In this document: piece by piece, positions 1-6,127 of the stretch
Position numbering within the stretch: the stretch's first letter is position 1
Layout of the letters: every line of letters starts with the position of its first letter
Origin: Pseudomonadota bacterium
Lineage (GTDB): Bacteria > Pseudomonadota > Alphaproteobacteria > Rhizobiales > Xanthobacteraceae
NCBI GenBank assembly: GCA_023432885.1
Contig: JAEZEU010000516.1
Span: 1 to 12,447 of the forward strand
DNA: 12,447 nt
Direction: 5' to 3'
The notes under the pieces: generated by a model
The model's input: only the letters and a program-made list of their open reading frames with translations
Told to the model about the DNA's origin: nothing
Databases searched by the model: none
Position numbers and translations under genes: made by a program

Positions 1-292
1 CGGGCTGAGCGCCGGCTTTCTGCGCGTCGGAATCAGGGCGCGCGGGCGCCGGCGCCGGCGTGGTCGGACGCGTGCCACCGGGCTTGGATTCAGCCGGAAC
101 ATCCTTCTGCGGGGCAGGCGGGGAAGACGGCACCTGCTCTGTTGCCTGCGCGAGTTCAGCCGGCGTCCGGTTCGCAGTGATTTCGGCCAGCGCAAGCGCG
201 GATATTGCCGTTCCCGCTGCGATCAGCGCGGCCGCGACCAGCCAGCCGCCTTTTGTGCTCGCCGGCTTCTGCTCATCGGAGGGCATGTCCAT
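1..292 (-). CDS. Unknown Pro/Ala-rich membrane-anchored protein, N-terminal part only
   Basis: Runs off the left edge; 97 residues are visible. After a short charged N-terminus (residues 1-15) there is one hydrophobic segment (about 17-38), then a low-complexity linker rich in Pro, Ala, Gln and Glu (about 50-97) with a PAPAPA run. This is the architecture of a signal-anchored protein with an extended periplasmic linker leading to a domain beyond the window. I do not recognise the family. The ATG at 292 is chosen because GAAGGAG lies 10 bases upstream; a GTG codon directly before it (295) and an ATG at 286 are alternatives. A GGAAC-N16-GGTT motif just upstream suggests EcfG-type stress control. 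Same strand as mgtC, which ends 196 bp upstream, so probably a separate transcript. Confidence 0.6.
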   Translation of the reverse strand, partial: MDMPSDEQKPASTKGGWLVAAALIAAGTAISALALAEITANRTPAELAQATEQVPSSPPAPQKDVPAESKPGGTRPTTPAPAPARPDSDAQKAGAQP

Positions 293-317
293 CACCGCAA
301 AACTCCTTCGGGGGAAC

Positions 318-342
318 AACCGACCGGCAGGAGCATGGTTCC
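318..342 (-). promoter_or_regulatory. Candidate EcfG (general stress sigma factor) promoter
   Basis: On the minus strand GGAAC (342-338) is followed after 16 bases by GGTT (321-318). The known EcfG consensus in Rhizobiales is GGAAC-N16/17-CGTT, so one base of the -10 element differs. The expected transcription start, near 310, leaves a short leader that contains the GAAGGAG ribosome binding site of the gene starting at 292. The placement fits well, but the motif is short and was found by eye. Confidence 0.4.
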
Positions 343-488
343 CGCACAAACGCCGGTACGGCCAAACGCCAGTACGCGGAATGGGGGCAAGGCCGACATC
401 AAGTCGCGGCCAACATTGCGGCTGCCATGTGCACGCGAGGGCCAGCGCCAAACCGCCGTTGCCAGCCGACGAGGTGATGAGCACCAGG

Positions 489-1205
489 CTAGTCGGTAGT
501 GCTGACTTCCCAGGTGGCGTGGCGCACGCCGCTCTGCTTCTGCAAATCGAGCGCAACGGCGTTCAACTCGTTGGGATCGACGGCAGTGGGGACCAAGGTG
601 GCGACGATCTCGAGCTGGCCATCGCCAATTTCGACGACGTCGATGTCGGCGACCGGATACTTCGCCGCTTCGAGCTGCTCGACGAGGCGGTCGCGCATCC
701 CGGTGAGCGCATGCGGCGTCACCGCGAGCTTGAAATAGTAGGTCGCTTCCGACGTCTTCTCGTTGAGTGGAATGCGGTTGATGGCATTGACCAGCGGCCG
801 CAGCAGCGTGTTGCCGGCGAGCACGAAGATGGTGAGCGCCACCGCCTGCGCGACCATATCGGCGCCGGCACAGGAGCCGACCGCGGCAGAAGCCCACAGG
901 GTCGCGGCGGTGTTGAGACCGCGCACGTCCATGCCCTGCTTCATGATGACGCCGGCGCCAAGGAAGCCGATGCCGGATACGACATAGGCGATCACCCGCA
1001 CGCCGCCATCGGCGCCGGTGAGATGGATGGCAAGATCGACGAAGGCCGCCGCGCCCACGGCCACCAGAACATTGGTGCGCAGGCCCGCGGTCCGTTGGCG
1101 GTATTGCCGTTCGGCGCCGATCAGTGTGGCGAGCACGAAAGCCACCGCCAGGCTGACCAGCGTGTCGAAGAAATCGGCGGTCTGGAAGGTTGTGAGAAAC
1201 TTCAT
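489..1205 (-). CDS. MgtC/SapB family inner-membrane protein
   Basis: 238 residues from the chosen start. The N-terminal 140 residues are hydrophobic with the MgtC/SapB signatures: GAERQ followed by GLRTN (about 30-45), GIGFLGAGVI (78-87) and RGLNTAATLW (95-104). Residues about 150-238 form a soluble C-terminal domain of the ACT-like kind found in long MgtC homologues. In the family, MgtC supports growth in low magnesium and in host cells and inhibits F-type ATP synthase in Salmonella; plain SapB homologues have no settled role, so no specific function is claimed. ATG at 1205 is preferred over an in-frame ATG at 1241, because the extra 12 codons are only the translation of a palindromic repeat. 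It lies 61 bp behind the WD40 gene on the same strand and may be read through from the zinc cluster. The ribosome site is weak (GAGG two bases before ATG). Confidence 0.88.
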   Translation of the reverse strand: MKFLTTFQTADFFDTLVSLAVAFVLATLIGAERQYRQRTAGLRTNVLVAVGAAAFVDLAIHLTGADGGVRVIAYVVSGIGFLGAGVIMKQGMDVRGLNTAATLWASAAVGSCAGADMVAQAVALTIFVLAGNTLLRPLVNAINRIPLNEKTSEATYYFKLAVTPHALTGMRDRLVEQLEAAKYPVADIDVVEIGDGQLEIVATLVPTAVDPNELNAVALDLQKQSGVRHATWEVSTTD

Positions 1206-1219
1206 CGCCTCGCCCCGAA

Positions 1220-1243
1220 GCATGATCCCGGAAAAGATCATGC
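1220..1243. repeat. Short palindromic repeat (REP-like, rhizobial type)
   Basis: GCATGATC (1220-1227) and GATCATGC (1236-1243) form a perfect 8-bp inverted repeat around the loop CCGGAAAA. From memory, longer elements with these same ends and a CCGGAAAA-type core are scattered between genes in Bradyrhizobium and relatives; this looks like a minimal copy. It sits between the WD40 and mgtC genes, where a stem-loop could act in RNA processing or partial termination. No T-tract follows, so it is not a standard intrinsic terminator. Confidence 0.6.
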
Positions 1244-1266
1244 TCCAACAATATCAAGGCGACTAC

Positions 1267-2283
1267 TTACAGTTCCAGAAGCCCGCCGTCACCCTCTTCG
1301 TCGGCAAACGCCAGCAAGGTGCCTTTGGCGTTCCAGGCAAGGGCAGCCACCGGCGCGCCCTTGTTGCGGCGGACCAGGATTTCCGCACCGTCTTCGAGGC
1401 GGATCATCAGCACGGTGCCGTCGCTGTAGCCGGCGGCCATGATGTCCTGCCTGGGATGGCAGGCGACGATCGAAACGCGCGCCTGGAGCGGCGCCAGCAT
1501 CGCCGGCTCCTTACCCATCGGGCCGTCCTTGCTGGTGAAGGGCCAGATGATGACGGTGTCCGCGCCCGACGTCGCGAGCCCCTTGCCGCCCACACTCCAT
1601 GACATCGAGCGAACGCGGCCGGGGTAGCCGCTCATGCGCATGTGCCTGTTGTCGGCGAGCCGCCAGCCATGAAGCGCCGGCTCATGCATCGTCGTGACCA
1701 GGAACTTGTTGTCCGGACTCACGACGACCCCGAGATGAGAGCCCGCCCATTCGAGCAATTCCGGCTTGGCAGCCATGTTGGGAAACCACAGCGTCACGCC
1801 ACCGTAATGCGCGATCGCGACGCGCAGCCCCTTGGGTGCAAAGGCAAGCCCGCCGACCGTCGAAGGCGCATCGAAGGATTTTTCCTCGCCCTTGCCGCTG
1901 CGCACGAAAGCCGTCTTGCCCGCCGACCATGCAAAGGCGCCATCCGGATGGAGCGCTACGCAGTCGATCCAGCGCCGCTTGGCGTCGGTCGCGAGCACCG
2001 AGGTCTCGCCCTTGGCGTTCAGCGCGACGAGCTTGCCGTCATCGCCCCCGGTGACGACGCGCGCGCCATCAGACGCCGCGCAGAGGATGGCGCCGAAATG
2101 CACTTCGACCGGCGAAACCTCGCCGGCCGGGGTGACGATGGAGATTGTCTCCTCGGCGCCGACAAAACAGGCATTGTCGCCGAGGAAATGCACCGACGAC
2201 ACCGCAGCATCCAGCGGCAGCGGCCGCACGCGGTCGGTCACCGAAACGATGGAGGCGGACTCCCCGGGATCGAATTCTTTCAT
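1267..2283 (-). CDS. Cytoplasmic WD40-repeat beta-propeller protein of the zinc cluster
   Basis: 338 residues with repeated WD40-like blades: strands ending in motifs such as GGVTLWFP, PALHGWRL, TVIIWPF and TVLMIRLEDG, each after a GxxLA/GLATSG-type strand. The length suits one seven-bladed propeller. There is no signal peptide or membrane segment, so it should be cytosolic. The ATG at 2283 shares its A with the TGA stop of the upstream COG0523 GTPase gene (TGATG), which implies translational coupling and roughly matched synthesis. WD40 propellers usually act as protein-protein platforms. By context this one may work with the GTPase in metal delivery, but that is inference; no catalytic motif is visible. 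It differs from AztD, the periplasmic propeller-like zinc chaperone of aztABCD operons, which is exported. Confidence 0.85.
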   Translation of the reverse strand: MKEFDPGESASIVSVTDRVRPLPLDAAVSSVHFLGDNACFVGAEETISIVTPAGEVSPVEVHFGAILCAASDGARVVTGGDDGKLVALNAKGETSVLATDAKRRWIDCVALHPDGAFAWSAGKTAFVRSGKGEEKSFDAPSTVGGLAFAPKGLRVAIAHYGGVTLWFPNMAAKPELLEWAGSHLGVVVSPDNKFLVTTMHEPALHGWRLADNRHMRMSGYPGRVRSMSWSVGGKGLATSGADTVIIWPFTSKDGPMGKEPAMLAPLQARVSIVACHPRQDIMAAGYSDGTVLMIRLEDGAEILVRRNKGAPVAALAWNAKGTLLAFADEEGDGGLLEL

Positions 2284-3326
2284 CACGTGACGATGCAGCG
2301 CTCAAAACCGTCGCGGATCATCTGCTCCGGCAATTCGCGGCCGATGAAGACGACCCGGCTCTCGCGCCGCTCCCCGTCCTTCCATTTCCGCTGGTGATCG
2401 CCCTCCAGCATCATGTGCACGCCCTGGAAGACATAGCGATCGTCATCGTCGCTGAAGGCCAAGATGCCTTTCGAGCGCAGGATCTTCTGGCCTTCGGTCG
2501 CAACGAGCTGCTGCAGCCACGGCATGAATTTTGTCGGATCGAGCGGCTTGTCCGTGCGCAGGGACAGCGACTGCATGTCCTCATCGTGGTAGTGTTTCAA
2601 TCCACCATGGCTATGGTCGTGATCATGATGGTGATGGTCGCGGCCATGATGATGGTCGTGGTCGTCGCCGGCTTCCAGAAAATCCGGTTCGATTTCGAGG
2701 ATGCGGTCGAGATCGAACGCACCGCGTTCCAGCACATCGGCCAGCGCCACCTTGCAGCGCTCGGTGCGGTGCAGCTTTGCGTAAGGATTGATGCCGCGGA
2801 TGCGGGCCTCGACTTCGGCAAGCTCTCCCTTGGAAACGAGATCGGCCTTGTTGAGCACGATGACGTCGGCAAAGGCGATCTGGTTCTTGGCTTCCGGCGC
2901 GTCCTTCAGACGATCGCTCAGCCATTTGGCGTCCGCCACCGTGACGACGGCATCCAACCGCGCATTCTTCTGCACGTCCTCGTCGACGAAGAAGGTCTGC
3001 GCCACCGGCGCCGGATCGGCCAGGCCCGTGGTCTCGACGATGATGGCGTCGAACTTGCCCTTGCGCTTCATCAAGCCTTCCATGATGCGCACGAGGTCGC
3101 CGCGCACGGTGCAGCAGACACAGCCGTTGTTCATCTCGAACACCTCTTCGTCGGCGCCGATGATGAGGTCGTTGTCGATGCCGATCTCGCCGAATTCATT
3201 GACGATGACGGCGTATTTCTTGCCGTGGTTCTCCGACAGGATGCGGTTCAACAGCGTGGTCTTGCCGGCGCCGAGATAGCCCGTCAGCACGGTCACGGGA
3301 ATTTTTGCGGAAGTAGCCTCTGCCAT
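2283..3326 (-). CDS. COG0523/CobW-family GTPase, His-rich, probable zinc metallochaperone
   Basis: 347 residues. Walker A GYLGAGKT (16-23), ETTG switch-region motif (98-101), the diagnostic CxCC metal site (Cys69, Cys71, Cys72) and the NKAD guanine-specificity motif (159-162) define the G3E GTPase family. Residues about 221-248 are a His/Asp-rich loop with some 15 histidines, followed by the CobW C-terminal domain (about 250-345) ending in FIGRELP. Family members such as ZNG1, ZigA and the Zur-controlled COG0523 proteins use GTP hydrolysis to hand metal to client proteins; the His loop probably binds or stores zinc. The start has GGAG about 6 bases upstream. Its stop overlaps the WD40 start, and it lies 55 bp behind the zinc-binding protein gene. 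A cobalamin role (true CobW) is unlikely, since no cobalamin genes are present. Confidence 0.92.
   Translation of the reverse strand: MAEATSAKIPVTVLTGYLGAGKTTLLNRILSENHGKKYAVIVNEFGEIGIDNDLIIGADEEVFEMNNGCVCCTVRGDLVRIMEGLMKRKGKFDAIIVETTGLADPAPVAQTFFVDEDVQKNARLDAVVTVADAKWLSDRLKDAPEAKNQIAFADVIVLNKADLVSKGELAEVEARIRGINPYAKLHRTERCKVALADVLERGAFDLDRILEIEPDFLEAGDDHDHHHGRDHHHHDHDHSHGGLKHYHDEDMQSLSLRTDKPLDPTKFMPWLQQLVATEGQKILRSKGILAFSDDDDRYVFQGVHMMLEGDHQRKWKDGERRESRVVFIGRELPEQMIRDGFERCIVT
2603..2666 (-). repeat. His/Asp codon-rich low-complexity stretch within the GTPase gene
   Basis: Runs of CAT/CAC and GAT/GAC codons encode the metal-binding loop of the COG0523 protein, seen on the plus strand as repeated atgatgg/tggtcg units. 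Such tracts expand and shrink easily, so loop length probably varies between strains. It also generates spurious Met/Val-rich reading frames on the other strand. Confidence 0.7.
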
Positions 3327-3364
3327 AACAGCTCCGAAAATCGGGATATTGGGCGCTCAGGCCC

Positions 3365-3380
3365 GCGGGGTGGCCCCCGC
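3365..3380 (-). other. GC-rich hairpin directly after the binding-protein gene
   Basis: GCGGGG (3365-3370) and CCCCGC (3375-3380) form a perfect 6-bp stem with a 4-base loop, beginning right after the TAG stop of the solute-binding protein gene and before the GTPase gene. No T-tract follows. Such hairpins often protect the 3' end of an abundant upstream message, which would fit a binding protein needed in excess over the downstream genes. Confidence 0.4.
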
Positions 3381-3381
3381 C

Positions 3382-4254
3382 CTAGTCGCCGAGCGCGCCG
3401 GTCAGAACCCTTATATTGTGCCTGACCATCTCAATGTAAGTGGGGGCATCGCCCTTTTCGCCCGTCAAACTGTCGGAATAGAGCGTTCCGCCGACCCTCG
3501 CCCCCGTCTCGGCGGATATCCGCTGCATCAGGCGGGGATCGGTAACATTTTCCAGAAATACCGCCCGTATTTTTGCCTGTTTGACCTGGGTGATGATCCT
3601 GGCGATGTCCCGCGCGCTGGGCTCGGCTTCTGTGGAGACGCCGAGCGGTGCGATGAATTCGATGCCGTAGGACGCTGCGAAATAGCCGAAGGCGTTGTGG
3701 GTGGAGATCACCTTGCGCCGCTCGGGCGGAAGCTTTGCGATCGACTCGCGGACCTCGCGGTCGAGCGCGTCAAGCTTTGCGAGATAGGCATCCGCATTGG
3801 TACGGTATTGTCCGGCATTCGCGGGATCGGCCGTCGAGAGCGCCTCACGGATATTGGCGACATAAGTTCTTGCGTTGCCGACGGACTGCCAGGCATGGGG
3901 ATCGGCGGCCGAGCCGAGACGGAGCGGCGCGATGCCATCGGTTGCGGTAACGATCCTCGCCCTGCTTCCGGAGGATTGCACCAAGCGCGGCAACCAGCCT
4001 TCAAAGCCAAGACCGTTGACGACGATGAGCCTGGCGCCGGCGATCTTCTTCGCATCGGCCGGCGTTGGCGAATAGACGTGCGCGTCGCTGTCGGGGCCGA
4101 CCAGCGTCGTGACATCGACGCTGCTGCCGCCGACATTCCGCACGAAATCGCCCAGGATGGAGAAACTGGCGACCACCTTGAGCGGGTCGGCACCTGCCGG
4201 CAACACGCTCGCGACGAGAGCTGTAAGGATGAGCCAAAGTCGAAACCGCCGCAT
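3382..4254 (-). CDS. znuA: Zinc ABC transporter periplasmic solute-binding protein (ZnuA/AztC-like)
   Basis: 290 residues; signal peptide about 1-22, cut likely after PAGA. It captures zinc in the periplasm for the permease. Cluster A-I binding-protein motifs are clear: VVASFSILGDFV at the mature N-terminus, DAHVYSPTPAD, DPHAWQS, STHNAFGYF and LYSDSL. Predicted metal ligands are His59, His120, His186 and Asp261. The third ligand lies in a THNAF motif (His), not the Glu of manganese-specific relatives, favouring zinc. The acidic/His-rich loop typical of classical ZnuA is absent, and the three-His plus Asp set is as described for AztC. A reading frame extending upstream to 4632 is not used: ATG 4254 has GAGG about 7 bases upstream, starts the signal peptide and lies two bases after the permease stop. 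Symbol is by role; aztC would be as good. Confidence 0.9.
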   Translation of the reverse strand: MRRFRLWLILTALVASVLPAGADPLKVVASFSILGDFVRNVGGSSVDVTTLVGPDSDAHVYSPTPADAKKIAGARLIVVNGLGFEGWLPRLVQSSGSRARIVTATDGIAPLRLGSAADPHAWQSVGNARTYVANIREALSTADPANAGQYRTNADAYLAKLDALDREVRESIAKLPPERRKVISTHNAFGYFAASYGIEFIAPLGVSTEAEPSARDIARIITQVKQAKIRAVFLENVTDPRLMQRISAETGARVGGTLYSDSLTGEKGDAPTYIEMVRHNIRVLTGALGD

Positions 4255-4256
4255 TC

Positions 4257-5126
4257 TCACGCCTCGAGATGGCGGCCGGGGAATGCCTGCCGCACCAGGC
4301 CGCCACAACTGCCGAACAGCAGCGAGATCACATAGAGCCCCGCCGCGACAAGGATCACGGCGGGGCCAGAGGGGATTCCGGTCTGGAACGACAATACGAG
4401 GCCCGCATAGCCCGACAGCATCGCGCTCAGCACGGCGATGCAGATCATGCCGGTGATATCGCGCGACCAGAAGCGAGCGATGCCGGCGGGCAGGATCATC
4501 AGCCCGACGCCGAGCAAGGTCCCGAGCGCGTGAAAGCCGTTGACAAGGTTGACGACCACGAGCGCGAGAAAGGCGAGATGCGCGGGCGCGCCGGCGCGGC
4601 TCACGGTGCGCAGGAAGACGGGATCGACGCATTCGATCACCAGCGGACGATAGATCACCGCGAGCACCAGCAGCGTGACGGTGGCATTGAAGGCGATGAC
4701 GAACAGGGTCTGGTTATCCATTGCCAGGATATTGCCGAACAGCACGTGCAAAAGGTCGATATTGGTGCCCTTGACGGAGACAATGGTAACGCCGAGCGCC
4801 AGCGAGACGAGATAGAAGGTTGCGAGGGATGCGTCCTCCTTCAGTTCGGTGTTGCGCGCGACGAGGCCGGCGAGGATGGCGACCGCAAAGCCGGCGATCA
4901 GGCCGCCCGTCGTCATCGCAAACAGGTTGAGGCCTGACACGAGAAAGCCGATTGCCGCGCCCGGCAGGATGGCGTGCGCCATGGCATCGCCGACAAGGCT
5001 CATCCGCCGCAGCATCAGGAATACGCCGATTGGCGCGGCGCCCAGCGACAGCGCGATCACGGCGGCGAGCGCGCGGCGCATGAACTCGAAATCGATGAAA
5101 GGCGTAATCAGCGCGTCGATGATCAT
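4257..5126 (-). CDS. znuB: Zinc ABC transporter permease
   Basis: 289 residues, strongly hydrophobic with about eight membrane segments, as expected for the ABC-3 (ZnuB/TroC/MntB) family. Visible family motifs are GAPIGVFLMLRRMSLVGDAMAHAILPG near residues 30-55 (here GAAPIGVF, then LVGDAMAHAILPGAAIGF) and LLGVGLMILPAGIARF, the coupling-helix region facing the ATPase. It forms the inner-membrane channel through which zinc released by the binding protein passes. ATG 5126 lies one base after the ATPase stop (TGACATG); the frame is open to 5177, but those codons fall within the ATPase gene and add no membrane segment. It ends two bases before the binding protein gene, so synthesis is coupled to both neighbours. 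Manganese cannot be excluded from the permease alone; zinc follows from the Zur box and the GTPase. Confidence 0.92.
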   Translation of the reverse strand: MIIDALITPFIDFEFMRRALAAVIALSLGAAPIGVFLMLRRMSLVGDAMAHAILPGAAIGFLVSGLNLFAMTTGGLIAGFAVAILAGLVARNTELKEDASLATFYLVSLALGVTIVSVKGTNIDLLHVLFGNILAMDNQTLFVIAFNATVTLLVLAVIYRPLVIECVDPVFLRTVSRAGAPAHLAFLALVVVNLVNGFHALGTLLGVGLMILPAGIARFWSRDITGMICIAVLSAMLSGYAGLVLSFQTGIPSGPAVILVAAGLYVISLLFGSCGGLVRQAFPGRHLEA

Positions 5127-5127
5127 G

Positions 5128-5886
5128 TCAGGCAGCTTGCGAGGGCCTTGCGTCCACGGCGCAGGCCGCCGCAGCATCGTCGAAGGCCTCGCACATGCGG
5201 CGGGCTTCGGCGAGATTCTCCGGCGTCAGCACCTGCGCCGTCGGCCCCCAGGCGACAGGGCCGCGCGCCAGCAGCAGCGTTTCCGGAAAGTTTGCGCGGA
5301 CCAGGTCAAAATCATGCAACGCCGCCAGCACGGTGCGGCCATCCTCGTGCCAGCGCTTCACCAGCACGAGCAGATCGGCGGAAGTTTTCGCGTCGATGGC
5401 ATTGAAGGGCTCGTCCAGGACGATCAGCCGCGCGTCCTGCACCAGCAGGCGGGCGAACAGCATGCGCTGCATCTGCCCGCCGGAGAGCGTGCCGATGTTG
5501 CGGTTCTCAAAACCGTTGAGCCCCACCGCGGCCAGCGCCTGCGTAATGCGGTCGCGCTCGCGCCTGCCCATGCCGCCGAAAAAACCGGTCACGCGCCACA
5601 GCCCGGCGCCGACGAAATCAAACACCGAAATCGGAAAGCTGCGGTCGATGTCGGCACTCTGCGGCAGATAGGCGATGTCCCTGATATCGAGGCCGCCGAG
5701 ATCGATGGCGCCGGACAGCGGCTTCAGGATGCCGGCCAGGCCGCGGAACAGTGTCGACTTGCCGGCGCCGTTCGGGCCGACCACGGCGAGCAGCGCGCCG
5801 GCGGCAACTTCACCGGAGAGGTGATGCACGGCCGGATGCCGCTCATAGCCGAGCGTGACGTCGCGAAGGGTGATCTGGGCCATCAT
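5128..5886 (-). CDS. znuC: Zinc ABC transporter ATP-binding protein
   Basis: 252 residues with a complete ATPase set: Walker A GPNGAGKS (37-44), Q-loop Gln76, signature LSGGQ (134-138), Walker B LIVLDEP with catalytic Glu159, and switch His191. It powers import through the permease encoded one base downstream. The sequence after the Q-loop (YLPQSADIDRSFPI) matches the zinc/manganese ABC subfamily. The strong GAGGTGA site precedes two adjacent ATG codons, 5886 and 5883; either could be used and the choice changes one residue. The open frame reaching 5985 is rejected because it covers the upstream His-rich gene. The C-terminal tail (about 232-252) is Ala-rich with two cysteines and poorly conserved in the family. 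Confidence 0.93.
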   Translation of the reverse strand: MMAQITLRDVTLGYERHPAVHHLSGEVAAGALLAVVGPNGAGKSTLFRGLAGILKPLSGAIDLGGLDIRDIAYLPQSADIDRSFPISVFDFVGAGLWRVTGFFGGMGRRERDRITQALAAVGLNGFENRNIGTLSGGQMQRMLFARLLVQDARLIVLDEPFNAIDAKTSADLLVLVKRWHEDGRTVLAALHDFDLVRANFPETLLLARGPVAWGPTAQVLTPENLAEARRMCEAFDDAAAACAVDARPSQAA

Positions 5887-5888
5887 GC

Positions 5889-6077
5889 TCACCTCATCGC
5901 GAGCCAAACGATGCCCCACAGCGCCGCACTGACCGCAGCCGCGGCTGCTACCCGCGCCGCCACCGTCATACTCAGGATCGACCACGTCGCCGCCTGCGCC
6001 GGATGGGGCGTCGCGGGGTCATGACTGTGGTGGACGTGGCGGCGGTGATCCTGACCGTGGGAATGGGGGTGAGCCAT
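5889..6077 (-). CDS. Small His-rich single-span membrane protein, first gene of the zinc operon
   Basis: 62 residues. Residues 1-25 hold nine histidines in HxH and HH patterns; residues about 32-60 form one hydrophobic helix (AARVAAAAAVSAALWGIVWLA), ending in Met-Arg. I do not recognise the family. Reality as a gene is supported by position: it begins 5 bases after a Zur-box palindrome, and its TGA lies two bases before the ATPase start, the same tight spacing as the rest of the operon. It probably sits in the inner membrane with a metal-binding tail. By the positive-inside rule the single Arg at the end is not decisive, so tail side is unclear. It might buffer zinc for the importer or GTPase; this is inference. 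No ribosome binding site is visible before the ATG, so translation would be leaderless or weak. It could also serve only as a coupled leader for the ATPase gene. Confidence 0.65.
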   Translation of the reverse strand: MAHPHSHGQDHRRHVHHSHDPATPHPAQAATWSILSMTVAARVAAAAAVSAALWGIVWLAMR

Positions 6078-6082
6078 GAAGG

Positions 6083-6101
6083 AATGTTATATTATAACAT
6101 T
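6083..6101. promoter_or_regulatory. Zur box (zinc uptake regulator operator)
   Basis: A perfect 19-bp palindrome, AATGTTATA-T-TATAACATT (arms 6083-6091 and 6093-6101). It closely matches the known proteobacterial Zur consensus with a GTTATA-N-TATAAC core. It stands out in a GC-rich region and is placed just before the first gene of a zinc import operon. Zn-loaded Zur should bind here and block transcription. It ends 5 bases before the ATG at 6077. No zur gene lies in the window, and I saw no second copy. Confidence 0.9.
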
Positions 6102-6127
6102 ACCCAAGTCCACCGAGGGACTGTCAA
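6091..6127 (-). promoter_or_regulatory. Candidate promoter of the zinc operon
   Basis: On the minus strand TTGACA (6127-6122), overlapping the stop codon of the upstream permease gene, is followed after 19 bases by TAATGT (6102-6097). A better -10 match, TATAAT (6096-6091), lies inside the Zur box but 25 bases from that -35. Either way the start of transcription falls within or just after the palindrome, leaving a leader of roughly 5-15 bases. A weak 5-bp hairpin (6107-6122) lies between. Exact elements are uncertain. Confidence 0.4.

Noticed and set aside
292..1257. 321-codon minus-strand frame overlapping mgtC
   Set aside because: Out of frame with the well-supported MgtC protein; Arg-rich, no hydrophobic pattern.
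60..1442. 460-codon open frame on the plus strand opposite mgtC
   Set aside because: Arg/Gly/His-rich shadow of the mgtC and WD40 genes caused by high GC at third positions; no family resemblance.
2145..3425. 426-codon plus-strand frame opposite the GTPase
   Set aside because: Antisense shadow; its Met/Val-rich stretch is the reverse of the His/Asp codon run.
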